A stretch of DNA of 64,000 bases from contig NC_080735.1 in assembly GCF_019097595.1 (NCBI RefSeq), positions 16,382,417-16,446,416 on the forward strand, read 5' to 3'. The stretch comes from Hemibagrus wyckioides. Lineage: Eukaryota; Chordata; Actinopteri; Siluriformes; Bagridae. The translations under genes and the position numbers were made by a program. This document shows positions 36,398 through 49,223 of this stretch, one piece after another (position 1 is the stretch's first letter; each line of letters opens with the position of its first letter). The notes under the pieces are model-generated. The model was not told where the DNA came from, did no database searches, and saw nothing but the letters and a program-made list of their open reading frames with translations.

Positions 36398-37576
36398 TTT
36401 GTGAGCTCCTAGATGCTCGTGATTGTCGCTAGTGTCACTTTGATTGACAGGGGACAGGCACGTCATGTTCTAAAAACAGATAGCTGTGTCATTGTCAGGA
36501 TTTGAAATCGTGATCCCCCAGTAACATATTTTGTTGTTCAAGATGTTAGATCTGTCACAACCGTGAGACGAAGGTGGATGCAGACAACCAACCAAAACTG
36601 TAAACAAAAAACAAGACTATGAGCAAGGGTGTGGCACAAACATGACAACAACAACAAAAGCTTCACAAAGAAACCAGAACTCATAGTGTGTTAAAGTCAT
36701 GTGGGAAATATCGTAATTACGAGTGGGAAACGCTCGGAGTGTCCCCAGAAACATGGAGGAATTAACAGACACAGCATCTCTATTGTACTTGACTGGAAAT
36801 TTGATGAAACTGGTGAAAATGTCTCGCACCAGAACGATTCTAGTTCTTTTTGGTTTGGTTTGTGAGTCAAATTACTGAAAAACAAGGTTATGGTCATGGT
36901 CATGTGACTTGTCAGAGCTGATGGGTACTATACAGTAGTTGATTAAAATTTCAGAATAATCTAGAATTAAAAAGAGATCATGTTTTAATGAGGTAAAGCT
37001 GGAGATTTGTCCCTAGTCCAGTGCAGGAGATTACAGGGACTGTGTTTTCACCAGTTAATCCAAGGGGGAGAAATAACCGTGTTGTCCACTCGTGTTTGTG
37101 TTTGTGGTTTTGTCATTGTTTCTCTCTGACCGCTAGAATTTTCTTGTTAGCAAAGTTCCAGTCCACATGAATTGTAATGTCAGTCAGCATTCTGTCTTCC
37201 TCGATGAGAAGAATCCAACTTTGTTCCACTGTGCTCGAGTACAGAGGCGCTGGAGGAAACTCTGACTCGTATTCTCTGAGGCTGGAATCACAGAAGACAC
37301 GATCCTGGTACATCACCAACAGCAGTGTCGGCTTTCTACAGGCTGACAAAATGGAACACGAGCATCTTGATCTTTCATTGTGTCTGTGACACTGTCACCC
37401 TGTACCAGAAAGCGCCGGAAGGCTCTGTGCCCATCAATACTAAAGATATTGCAGAAATATTTAGCAGACTTTTTGGCAGACGGCCTTCGGACACGCATCC
37501 TGATCTTGTTATAAGTGGAACTCTCGCGGCGTCCTCACCCTCACCTTTTCTTCCTAATGTGTGATTGTACACTTCA

Positions 37577-37577
<1 letters not shown>
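36398..37577. other. Intron, no gene seen
   Basis: 36540-36650 resembles common fish repeat ends (GTCACAACCGTGAGACG...AACAAGACTATGAGC), but I cannot assign it. No exon recognised. Confidence 0.4.
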
Positions 37578-37630
<53 letters not shown>

Positions 37631-37640
37631 ATCTATCGCT
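37578..37640. repeat. (CT)n microsatellite
   Basis: About 48 bp of uninterrupted CT with TCTATCTATC at its end. Confidence 0.9.
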
Positions 37641-37876
37641 CCCTCAACTTTTGTGTTAAGATTTGGTAAATGTACCTCATTTTCCCCTTCAGCAAATCAT
37701 TCATGATCCCTAGTGCACTGTGAACAGGGGCGGAGTCATCCAGAAAGAGACCACGCCCACCGTGATGTTAATGTATCGTCACAGGATAAAGATGATCGGT
37801 CATAAGCACTTAATTTGTCACCAGGCTGTACATATAATTGCCCAGATAATGTCTCTAAAGCTTTTAATCTGTCACC

Positions 37877-37908
37877 CACCCTCTCTCTCTCTCTCTCGCT
37901 CTCTCTCG

Positions 37909-37941
<33 letters not shown>
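37877..37941. repeat. (CT)n microsatellite with CGCT interruptions
   Basis: CT units interrupted by CTCGCTCTCTC motifs. Confidence 0.9.
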
Positions 37942-37942
<1 letters not shown>

Positions 37943-38254
37943 GCTGTACTCCTGACTGCCGCCTCCTCCTGCCACTTCGGCCCTTTAGGGCAAGTTTTTT
38001 TTTCCCACTCACACTTTTAAAGAGCTTTTCTGTTTTGCTTTGGTTCGGAATCTGTTTTCGAGTCGTTCATCTGAAAAGACACGATAGATGAAGCTGTCAC
38101 AATTCTTTATAGGCGCGTCGTCTTACAAGCCTGGCTGGTCATCTTTCTGTGTCTGTCACTAATGCTAGCTTTAACACAGAGCTTTATAGCTGTCCAATTC
38201 TAGTCAAAGATTCACAGCACTCCAATATTTTCACGAGACAAAAAACACAATTAA

Positions 38255-38442
<188 letters not shown>

Positions 38443-38451
38443 TATTTGTAT

Positions 38452-38901
<450 letters not shown>

Positions 38902-39106
38902 TCCTAACACAATCCTAAGTTTTATTCCTGTAGTGATTGATTATTAAACATTCCCATGTTCCCCTGCAGCTAAACGGTGACATATCTATTTAAAAGGAAA
39001 CACAGCTGTTGAATAGCAGATGCTTTCTTTATATTATTGGTATCATTAGCATAACAAATCCTCAGTCTAGCTTCCTCCATATTTTGTTTATTTCAGCATT
39101 TCTGTC

Positions 39107-39144
39107 TGTCTGACTCTCTCTCTCTCTCTATCTGTCTGTCTGTC

Positions 39145-39230
<86 letters not shown>

Positions 39231-39268
39231 ACTCCCTTTCTCAGTCTCTCTCTCAGCCCCTCTTCTCC

Positions 39269-39346
<78 letters not shown>

Positions 39347-39383
39347 ACTCCCTTTCTCAGTCTCTCTCTCAGCCCCTCTTCTC

Positions 39384-39458
<75 letters not shown>

Positions 39459-39495
39459 ACTCCCTTTCTCAGTCTCTCTCTCAGCCCCTCTTCTC

Positions 39496-39587
<92 letters not shown>

Positions 39588-39590
39588 TAA
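39107..39590. repeat. CT/CTAT/CTGT compound array with ~114-bp higher-order unit
   Basis: A TCTA run, then three copies of a unit ATCACTCCCTTTCTCAG, TCTCTCTCAGCCCCTCTTCT, (CTGT)n, (TC)n, (CTAT)n. The ACTCCCTTTCTCAG word is at about 39231, 39346 and 39459. The fixed interruptions show whole-block duplication. Confidence 0.95.
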
Positions 39591-39619
39591 TTCTAAATTG
39601 TAATCTATTAAATGAGAGT

Positions 39620-39621
<2 letters not shown>

Positions 39622-39651
<30 letters not shown>
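39622..39651. repeat. (CA)n microsatellite
   Basis: Short CA run. Confidence 0.9.
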
Positions 39652-39652
<1 letters not shown>

Positions 39653-40114
39653 TATAAATGTCCTGTTCTACAGATATCTCTGACCCAGATTAAAACTCAC
39701 ACATTTCTCACTTCTCTCTTCTTCTTCTTCTTCTACTTCCTCCTACCCATTACTCGTATTTTCGAGTAGCTCTTGACGTTTAGTGTTAATGTAATGTTGA
39801 GTTGTCAATAATCTCTCGGTGTATATTGTGTGTGTATAGCGCACTAAAGTGTACATGTGACAGAAAAAACCTGCCATTTGCACAGCGTGTGAGGAGCATG
39901 TCTGGCTTTATAGCGCACAAAGCCGCTTGTTATTTCCGCCGTCGTCTCGCCTCTATACCTGCGTTGTGGTATAATCTGCTCCGAGCTCAGACAGAGGAGA
40001 GTAAATATTGTTTTTACTGTATTGTATTTTAACAGGAGCTTAAGCACAAACAGGCCCAGGCTGTGCCGAGGATACAGTAGATTCTTTTTATGGACAATTT
40101 TGGATAGTTCCTCG

Positions 40115-40516
40115 TCTATCTGTATATTTTCTGTAGCGGTTATCATGTACAGGGTCCAACCTGCCTGGAGTCTTTTACCAGGGATTTCTGGGACAGCCTG
40201 GACATCCATCACAGGCCACCAGGACACACACACGCACACACACACAATACGGACAATTTAGAGATGACAGTCAGCCTACAAGTCGTGTCTTTGGACTTTG
40301 GGAGGAAACCAGAGAACCTGTAGGAAACCCCTGCGGAGCAAACACACACACACGCACACACACACATACACACACATACACACACACACACAACACAGAC
40401 AATTTAGAGATGACAGCCAGCCTACAAGTCGTGTCTTTGGACTTTGGGAGGAAACCAGAGAACCTGGAGGAAACCCCTGCGGAGCAAACACACACACACA
40501 CACGCACACACATACA

Positions 40517-40547
<31 letters not shown>

Positions 40548-40671
40548 TACAGGCAATTTAGAGATGACAGTCAGCCTACAAGTCGTGTCTTTGGACTTTG
40601 GGAGGAAACCAGAGAACCTGGAGGAAACCCCTGCGGAGCAAACACACACACACACACGCACACACATACAG

Positions 40672-40731
<60 letters not shown>

Positions 40732-40862
40732 CAGGCAATTTAGAGATGACAGTCAGCCTACAAGTCGTGTCTTTGGACTTTGGGAGGAAACCAGAGAACC
40801 TGGAGGAAACCCCTGCGGAGCAAACACACACACACGCACACACACGCACACACACACATACA

Positions 40863-40901
<39 letters not shown>

Positions 40902-41660
40902 CAGGCAATTTAGAGATGACAGTCAGCCTACAAGTCGTGTCTTTGGACTTTGGGAGGAAACCAGAGAACCTGTAGGAAACCCCTGCGGAACAAACACACA
41001 CACACACAATACAGGCAATTTAGAGATGACAGTCAGCCTACAAGACGTGTCTTTGGACTTTGGGAGGAAACCCCTGAACAACAAACTAAACACACACACA
41101 CACACACATACATACACACACACACAATACGGGTGATTTAGAGATGACACTCAGTATGCAAGGGGTGTCTTTGGACTTTGGAAGGAAACCAGAGAACCTG
41201 GAGGAAACCCCTGCGGAGCAAACACACACACACGCACACACACACACATACACACACATACACACACATGCACACACACACTACAGGCAATTTAGAGATG
41301 ACAGTCAGCCTACAAGTCGTGTCTTTGGACTTTGGGAGGAAACCAGAGAACCTGTAGGAAACCCCTGCGGAACAAACACACACACACACAATACAGGCAA
41401 TTTAGAGATGACAGTCAGCCTACAAGACGTGTCTTTGGACTTTGGGAGGAAACCCCTGAACAACAAACTAAACACACACACACACATACACACACACACA
41501 CACACAATACGGGTGATTTAGAGATGACACTCAGTATGCAAGGGGTGTCTTTGGACTTTGGGAGGAAACCAGAGAACCTGGAGGAAACCCCTGCGGAACA
41601 AACTAAACCACACAGACAGAAGACCCAGAACCCCAGAGGTACGAGGTACTTTGCTAACCA
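40115..41660 (+). repeat. Fish interspersed repeat with its core amplified about 10 times between CA tracts
   Basis: Begins like other copies of the 1357 family (GTACAGGGTCCAACCTGCC...CATCACAGG). A module of (CA)n + TTTAGAGATGACAGTCAGCC + TGTCTTTGGACTTTGGGAGG + AACCTGGAGGAAACCCC + GCGGAGCAAA is then repeated. The TTTAGAGATGAC word starts at about 40258, 40405, 40557, 40740, 40909, 41019, 41137, 41291, 41400 and 41517. Spacing varies mainly with CA tract length. One pair of units, about 41019-41137 and 41400-41517, shares private changes (CAAGACGTG; CCCCTGAACAACAAAC), showing that larger blocks were also duplicated. The many short open frames are artefacts. Confidence 0.9.
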
Positions 41661-42904
41661 CTAAAGCCACCCATTCATCGATTACTTCAAATAGTTAACA
41701 TCAAACTCTTTTAAAACCATAAACACGTGTACAAGCCTGCATGCTCTGTAAAGACCCCTTGATCTTAGAGTTGGACAGGAAATGTAAATTGCCCATCTGG
41801 AGCAGAGCGATTATTCAAACTACAGTAGCATCGCTGCCCTCTGTGTATTTGTCCCAGCAGCCATTTGGCATCCGCGCGGGTCAGAGTTCAATCCTTCAAG
41901 TCGGGCCGAGCCGTACCTCTTCCCCATACGTGATGAAGAACTCTCCTTGAGTGAGAAAGTTAGTTCTTCATGGATTCGATTTTCCGTTCCATCTGGATGC
42001 CTGAATGTTGTGTTGTGCTCCAGTTAAACTTGCAGCTGTATTTGGCCTGGTTTCCTCAGCTCCCAACACAGGCTACCTCTCTAATTACTGTCATTTGTTA
42101 GATTCACAGCTAATTTACTTCGGATTGTTTCCCCAACTCTCGCTCGTACCCCCTGCTCTCCTTCCCTCTAATGCATACACACACACACACACATACACAG
42201 GCATCAGGCTTTTTAATTAAACAGTATGCTAAATGAAGCCGTCTTCATCAGAGACTCCTGACTTTAAGCCTGAGTAAAAATCGGCGCAGACTCCGAGTCC
42301 GGCTCAGACTCCGAGTCAGTGCAGCTTTAAGGCGACGTTTACTAAAAGCCTGGGTGTGTAAAAACACGTAAACACTGGATAACATGCTGGAGAAAAAGAT
42401 AACATCCAGACTGAAACGAGATCATCTGAAATTTTTACCTAACATTTAAAATACAGGAAGTTGTTAATGTAAATTTGGAAAAAGTCAGCTCTGAAAGTCA
42501 CATCAGATCCAGACAACTAGTTTGTGAGCAAAGTCATATTACTAAAGATCACTTCCAGAACAGAAATCTACAAATAATTTCCTCATCCCCTTGTCATCCA
42601 AGATGGTCATGTCTTTCTTTCTTCAGTCGTGAAGAAATGATGTTTTTTGAGGATATTTCTCCATATAGTGGACTTCAGTGGTGCCTGCGAGTTTCAATGG
42701 GCTCTAAACGCTCCCAACCCAGGAAGAAAGCTCTTATCTAGCCAAACCATCGGTCATTTTCTAGCTCTGGGATGCTTGTCCACGACACTTCTATCTACGT
42801 CAAAAGGTCATGTGTGACGATTGACATCATACGATCTCAGCATAATCAGACGGTTTTGGATGGAAGGACATTGTTGTGGCTCTTTTTATTTTCATCTTAG
42901 ATAT
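41661..42904. other. Unique intron, no gene seen
   Basis: Includes a small (CA)n at 42177. 41740-42170 is unique and GC-balanced. No exon recognised. Confidence 0.45.
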
Positions 42905-43385
42905 CATTTACATTTCTGGCATTTGGCAGACGCCCTTATGCAGAGCGACGTACAAGAGTGCTTTGAAGTCTCTAGCAATGAATACATTAACACTGGTTCA
43001 ATAGGTCACAGACTGAGGATAGCATCGAGCCTAAAAACTGTAATGGGAGGAATTTGTTTCAAGTGCTTCAGGAAAAGGTAGGTCTTCAACCGGAGTTTGA
43101 AGACGGTCAGTGACTCGGCTCTTTGGACATCTAGGGGAAGTTCATTCCACCACCTCAGTGGCAGAACAGAGAAGAGCCTAGATGTAGTCCTACCTCTTAC
43201 CCTGAGATGGTGGGAGCAGTTGAGCAGTGCTAGTGGATCTGAGGGAGCGAAGCGCAGTGTGAGGAGTATATTTACATTTGGCAGACGCACTTACCAGATT
43301 GAGGGTTAAGGGCCTTGCTCAGGGGCCCAGCTTGGTGGACCTGGGATTCAAACTGATCAGTAGTCCAACACCTTAACTACTAATC
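42905..43385 (-). mobile_element. LINE-derived fragment, reverse-transcriptase C-terminus, minus strand
   Basis: On the minus strand, about 43006-43210 reads LPLRWWNELPLDVQRAESLT then VFKLRLKTYLF. This is the pattern (WN-LPL...FK-LKT-LF) that ends many CR1/L2/Rex-like reverse transcriptases. The + strand flanks carry the common fish words GGCATTTGGCAGACGCCCTTATG and GGGTTAAGGGCCTTGCTCAGG; the latter resembles an antisense SINE head. It is probably a composite of a LINE 3' end and SINE-like sequence. The GGCAGACGC motif occurs twice (42921 and 43281). Inactive. Confidence 0.7.
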
Positions 43386-44431
43386 TTCCACATCTCCAAC
43401 TATATTGCTTCAATGTGTTGTTTTTTTTTGTTGTTTATAGATTTCAGATTCTACTAGAAAAAGTTCCTCAAGTAAATAAATCTACACTCTGTAGAGTTAT
43501 AGAATGTCTCTTTCCGAGGTCACTCAGATGAGGATGAGGAATCCGGTTCCTCTGAGGTTTCTTCCTTTATTTTTTACATTTTTTTTCAGAATTTTTTATA
43601 TTTCTGTAAAGCTGCGTTGAGATGTTGGTAAAAGCTATATACACGTAAAATGGAATTGAATTAAATGAATTAATTAAAATATTAAAAAATTGACATTAAT
43701 TAATTAATTAAAAAATTAAATAAATAAATGCATAAATTTTATATATATTTAAAATATATATATATATATAAATGAATGAATAAGGAATAAATCTTCTGTT
43801 ACAGTAAAATGATCATGTGATGTGAGCTGAATTACTGTTACTGCTCTGAAATCTTGATCTTGATTTATTCCTCTTATATCGCAGCGATTTTATTCATGAA
43901 AGAATCAGACTTTTTAATAAGTGTATAGCTACGTGTCAGGTATTTTCTCCAGAACTTGCTCTTATAGATCCTGCACATGCAGTTTGTGTATTTAAACCCT
44001 GGTGTTTAAGCCGACTGATTTATCTGAGCATTTTTCTTCTGTCTTGCTTTGTCCTGGTTTTGATCTCGTTCTGGTTTCCGCTTCTCTGTAGTGTTATGGT
44101 TTATTCCTGATATTGTTGTTTGTAGATCGCTCGACCTCCACCGGTTTCCTGTTCCTCAATTCGAATTCGGATCACGGTTTGGATTCATCTGTTTGAAAGC
44201 CTTTAACTGCGTTTAGATCTGTTTTTAAGTCTGTCTGCGTGACCTGCAGTACAAATCCATGACACAGGTCACTTCCTGTGTTTGCTTAAAATCTCTTTTT
44301 CTCTCTCTCTGGAACAAAATACCAAGAAACCATGAAGCTCAAATTCTTCTGCGGTAAAAGTGTTGAAAAATTGTTAGAAATACTAAGCGCTGAGGCTGGA
44401 GACTCTATACATAAAGAAATCTCACACCAAT
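43386..44431. other. AT-rich intron, no gene seen
   Basis: Contains TTAATTAATTAA and ATATAT patches at 43660-43770. 43980-44280 has wording similar to dispersed fish repeats but cannot be assigned. Confidence 0.4.
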
Positions 44432-45417
44432 GGGGCAGTAGTTGCTCAAGTGGTTAAGGTCAAATGGTTGATTGGACAGTCGGGGTTCGAGCCCCAGCAT
44501 TGCCAGGCTGTTAGCCAACTGAGCAAGGCTCTTAACCATCTCTGCACCAGGGGGGCTGTATCATAGCTGCCCTGGCACTCGGACCTCAAGGCTCTTAAAC
44601 ATCTCTACTCTAGGGTGCTGCATCATAGCTGCCCCACCATTCTAACCACAAGACCCTTAACTCCTTCTGCTCCAGGGGCGCGGCATCATAGTTGCCCCTG
44701 CACTCTGACCTCAAGGCCCTCTCTACTCTAGGGGTGCTGCTTCAAAGCTGCCCCTGCACTCTAATCGCAAGGCCCTTAACTCTTTCTGCTCCAGGGGTGC
44801 TGCATCATAGCTGCCCCTGCATTCTAACCACAAGGCCCTTAACTCTTTCTGCTCCAAGGGCACTGCATCATAGCTGCCCCTGCACTCTGACCTCAAGGCC
44901 CTTAACTCTTTCTGCTCCAAGGGCACTGCATCATAGCTGCCCCTGCACTCTGACCTCAAGGCCCTTAACTCTTTCTGCTCCAGGGGCGCTGCATCATAGC
45001 TGCCCCTGCACTCTGACCTCAAGGCCCTTAACTCTTTCTGCTCCAGGGGTGCTGCATCATAGCTGCCCCTGCACTCTGACCTCAAGGCCCTTAACTCTTT
45101 CTGCTCCAGGGGCGCTGCATCATAGCTGCCCCTGCACTCTGACCTCAAGGCCCTTAACTCTTTCTGCTCCAGGGGTGCTGCATCATAGCTGCCCCTGCAT
45201 TCTAACCACAAGGCCCTTAACTCTTTCTGCTCCAAGGGCGCTGCATCATAGCTGCCCCTGCACTCTGACCTCAAGGCCCTTAACTCTTTCTGCTCCAGGG
45301 GCGCTGCATCATAGCTGCCCCTGCACTCTGACCCCAACTTCCTCAGCTGAAATATGCGACATGTAGAATTCCACTGTGCTGTAATGTTTATGTGGCAATA
45401 ATAAAGGCTTCTTCTTA
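44432..45417 (+). mobile_element. tRNA-type SINE with internal 63-bp segment amplified to 13 copies
   Basis: The head GGGGCAGTAGTTGCTCAAGTGG (A-box-like) and GGTTCGAGCCCC (B-box, 44484) form the pol III promoter. The tail CCCCAACTTCCTCAGC...AATAATAAAGGCTTCTTC ends at 45417. Between them the body segment (TCATAGCTGCCCCTGCA, CTGACCTCAAGGCCCTTAAC, TCTTTCTGCTCCAGGGG) occurs 13 times. GCTGCCCC (or variant) lies at 44566, 44628, 44691 and 44747, then every 63 bp exactly to 45314. A single-copy SINE has this segment once (compare 12969). Because 63 is a multiple of three, both strands stay open for over 220 codons, but there is no sign of a real protein. Confidence 0.92.
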
Positions 45418-45489
45418 ACATCAACAATGAGAATTTGTCTTTTAAACAATTTAACAAACAACCTGCGTGGTATGTGGCGCATCCACCAT

Positions 45490-45612
45490 ACTGGTGCATG
45501 CTGTTACTATGGCAACAATCATGTATTAGAATGACCCTGTTGGAATACAGTAATAAACATCTGCTTGAGAAAATAAATCATCAGCTTTCGACCAATCAGA
45601 TGCTTCCATGGT
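45490..45612. repeat. Single dispersed unit related to the 53-54.6 kb array
   Basis: Contains CATGCTGTTACTATGGCAAC (palindrome at 45503-45516) and AAATCATCAGCTTTCGACCA, matching the CATGCTGTTGCTATAGTAAC and AATCACCAGCTTCTGACCA parts of the array units. This shows the array unit is itself an interspersed repeat. Confidence 0.65.
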
Positions 45613-45668
45613 TGTTATGGCAGACTTTCCTAAAGATCCAGAGGCACACTATGATGTTGTTGTCTACA

Positions 45669-45669
<1 letters not shown>

Positions 45670-45707
<38 letters not shown>
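45670..45707. repeat. (TC)n microsatellite
   Basis: Short pure TC tract. Confidence 0.9.
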
Positions 45708-46344
45708 ACCTGCTTTAACTTCTCACTTTTTCCCGAGCAGCTTATTTTCTCAGCTTTTTTTTTTTCTTCAAAAACTTGGCGGTGTTGCGATTCCATGTTG
45801 AGTCCAGCTCAGCAGGAGATGTAGATGTGACACTTTCTTTCCTCCTTTCTACCCCCCCCTCTCTCTCTTTCTTTTTTCTTCAGTTCTTTTTTTTTCTCGC
45901 TGAGTCATCACTTGCTTAAGGCTTCAAACTTTCCGAACAGTTTGAAGGTGCTGACGCTTTTTCTTTCTCTTTTTTTCGTTCTTCCTTTTCTTTTTCTCAG
46001 AGAGAGAGAGAGAGAGAGAGATAGAGAGAAACGGAAGAAAACAGAAGCTCAGAAAGGTGTTTGAACCGAAAATAAGTGGCGTGATTTCATTAGCACCTGA
46101 TCGCGGCTCTCCTCTCCGAGTGTCGGTTGATAGCGTGAGAAAACCGAAACGCAGAGCGGACCTTTCACTCCGGCGTTGTTCTCGAATAAAAGACGGGGAG
46201 CTAATGTAAGGAATCGATTTTCTATATCCAGGAGAGGATAGAACTTCCTGCTGGAGTAGGAGATTGTGTAAACCAGACGAGACTGCCTTTTTTTTTTCTT
46301 TCTCAGGTTTGATGCATAGCTTCCAGTAAAACTAGGGGAAAAAA

Positions 46345-46375
<31 letters not shown>

Positions 46376-47114
46376 CACACGGAAAAAAACAATTAGATGG
46401 AGTGTTTTAATGAATTTGTCAGACTTCCTGGTGTTTTGACTCTTCGCTGAATTAACAAATCAGCAACTTGTACAAGCTTAGAATAGCTGTACAGTGTATA
46501 TGCTAAACACACACACACACACACACACTTCATTAACCCTCAATCCTGGGCGCTGGTTTAAAAAGCAGGTGATGGTGCAGTCGTGGTATATTAATCCGTC
46601 AGTTGTGGAGCGTAGCAACTCCGCTACAGAGCCGGCTCACCTGATATCCATAGCACTCAGTCAGAGAGTGACAGATGATCGTCTACACGCTACACGTCGC
46701 CTCTATCTCTGCCATTCATTATCACCCTGTCACACATGCTAACACCCATCACACTGATAGGTTAATGCAACAGCTGATGGAGACGGAAAGAGAAAGAGTA
46801 AGAGAGAGAAAGAGAGAGAAAGTCATGAAGTAGCACTATTTTATAAACTACAGGGTCAAACAAATCAATATTAGTGATGCCCAGTCCTGTCTTTTGTTTC
46901 TTGTGAATAAACATTAGCAGCTAATCTTGGTAGGAACAGCTAGCTTTGTATGTTACTATAATAACATATGAAGCTAATAAGCTAATCGCAGGAAAATGGT
47001 TATATGATTACGTAGCACACCGCATGTATTTAAAAACTATTATTCTAATTATTATTCTGATTATTTTACGCCTTAAGTGTAGTATAAATAGTGTGAGATG
47101 AGAAGAAGCTTCAT
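45708..47114. other. Intron with small GA, AAAT and CA microsatellites, no gene seen
   Basis: (GA)n at 46000-46028, (AAAT)n at 46344-46374, (CA)n at 46505-46528 and a GAGAAA-rich patch near 46790. The last 130 bp (from 46986) is the unique flank that reappears at 47941 through duplication. Confidence 0.6.
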
Positions 47115-49223
47115 GTAGGTAGGTACTGAATCAAATGCAATAGAGGGCAAACCGAATGGTACTGAATCAGATGCAGTAGATACTGAATCAAATGCATTAG
47201 GTACGGAACTGAGTGCAGTAGATGCCGAATCGAATGCTGCAGGTACCGAATCAAATGTAGTAGGTAATGAATCGAATGCAGTACGTACCGAATCGAATGC
47301 AGTAGGTAATGAATCGAATGCTGCAGGTACCGAATCAAATGTAGTAGGTGGTGAATCAAATGCAGTAGGTACCGAATCAAATGTAGTAGGTAATGAATCA
47401 AATGCAGTACGTACCGAATTGAATGTAGTAGGTAATGAATCAGATGCAGTAGATACTGAATCAAATGCATTAGGTACGGAACTGAGTGCAGTAGATGCCG
47501 AATCGAATGCTGCAGGTACAGAATCAAATGTAGTAGGTAATGAATTGAATGCAGTGCATACCGAATCGAATGCAGTAGGTAATGAATCGAATGCTGCAGG
47601 TACCGAATCAAATGTAGTAGGTGATGAATCAAATGCAGTAGGTACCGAATCAAATGTAGTAGGTAATGAATCAAATGCAGTACGTACCGAATTGAATGTA
47701 GTAGGTAATGAATCAAATGCAGTGGGTACCGAATTGAATGTAGTAGGTAATGAACCGAATGCATTAGATACCAAATCAAATGTAGTAGGTAATGAATCGA
47801 ATGCAGTAGGTACCGAATCAAATGTAGTAGGTAATGAATCGAATGCAGTAGGTACCGAATTGAATGTAGTAGGTAATGAATCGAATACTGCAGGTACCGA
47901 ATCAAATGTAGTAGGTAATGAAACAAATGCTGCAGGTACCTCGCAGGAAAATGGTTATATGATTACGTAGCACACCGCATGTATTTAAAAACTATTATTC
48001 TAATTATTATTCTGATTATTTTACGCCTTAAGTGTAGTATAAATAGTGTGAGATGAGAAGAAGCTTCATGTAGGTAGGTACTGAATCAAATGCAATAGAG
48101 GGCAAACCGAATGGTACTGAATCAGATGCAGTAGATACTGAATCAAATGCATTAGGTACAGAACTGAGTGCAGTAGATGCCGAATCGAATGCTGCAGGTA
48201 CCGAATCAAATGTAGTAGGTAATGAATTGAATGCAGTGCATACCGAATCGAATGCAGTAGGTAATGAATCGAATGCTGCAGGTACCGAATCAAATGTAGT
48301 AGGTAATGAATCAAATGCAGTACGTACCGAATTGAATGTAGTAGGTAATGAATCAGATGCAGTAGATACTGAATCAAATGCATTAGGTACGGAACTGAGT
48401 GCAGTAGATGCCGAATCGAATGCTGCAGGTACCGAATCAAATGTAGTAGGTGATGAATCAAATGCAGTAGGTACCGAATCAAATGTAGTAGGTAATGAAT
48501 CAAATGCAGTACGTACCGAATTGAATGTAGTAGGTAATGAATCAAATGCAGTGGGTACCGAATTGAATGTAGTAGGTAATGAACCGAATGCATTAGATAC
48601 CAAATCAAATGTAGTAGGTAATGAATCGAATGCAGTAGGTACCGAATCAAATGTAGTAGGTAATGAATCGAATGCAGTAGGTACCGAATTGAATGTAGTA
48701 GGTAATGAATCGAATACTGCAGGTACCGAATCAAATGTAGTAGGTAATGAAACAAATGCTGCAGGTACCTGAATCGAATGTAGTAGGTAATGAATCAAAT
48801 GCTGCAGGTACCGAATCAAATGTAGTAGGTAATGAATTAAATGTTGTATGTAATGAATCAAATGCAGTAGGTGCCGAATCTAATGCATTAGGTACCAAAT
48901 TGAGTGCTGCAGGTAATAAATGGAATGCAGTAGGTACCGAATCGAATGCTGCATATTCCTCAATTGAATGTAATAGGTAATGAATCGAATGCTGCAGGTA
49001 CCGAATCAAATGTAGTAAGTAATGAATCGAATGCAGTAGGTACCGAATCGAATGCTGCATTCGATTCAATGCAAAAAGTACCGAATTTAATGCAGTAGGT
49101 ACTGAATCCATGGCAACAGGTACCTAATTAAATGCAGAATGTAGAGAACCGAATGCAGTAGGTACTTAATCAGATGCAATAGGTACAGAATCAAATGAAG
49201 TAGGCACTGAATCGAATGCAACA
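47115..49223. repeat. 21-bp minisatellite (2.1 kb) containing a ~950-bp segmental duplication
   Basis: Units are of the form GTAGGTAATGAATCGAATGCA, alternating with GTAGGTACCGAATCAAATGCA, always 21 bp. The 46986-47940 segment, including 130 bp of unique left flank, is duplicated at 47941-48769. The second copy is 126 bp shorter (six 21-bp units). Because 21 bp is seven codons, both strands read openly (VGNESNA on +; FDSVPTA on -). The array drifts and gains stops beyond about 48770. No start context, splice sites or domain suggest expression. Confidence 0.93.

Noticed and set aside
39844..40245. 133-codon minus-strand open frame
   Set aside because: It begins in a CA/GT microsatellite and fish repeat sequence, with no domain similarity.
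44432..44500. A genuine tRNA gene
   Set aside because: A- and B-box-like words are present, but no cloverleaf with an acceptor stem is evident. The sequence continues as a SINE body.
44566..45330. CRISPR-like regular spacing of repeats
   Set aside because: The whole 63-bp unit is repeated with no unique spacers, and the context is a vertebrate intron.
44692..45499. Open frames over 220 codons on both strands of the 63-bp array
   Set aside because: The repeat length is divisible by three, so frames stay open by default. The sequence is SINE-derived and runs from SINE head to SINE tail.
47073..48861. Possible repetitive protein (VGNESNA or FDSVPTA repeats) in the 21-bp array
   Set aside because: Same divisible-by-three effect. 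Multiple frames are open on both strands, with no signal peptide, splice sites or non-repeat domain.
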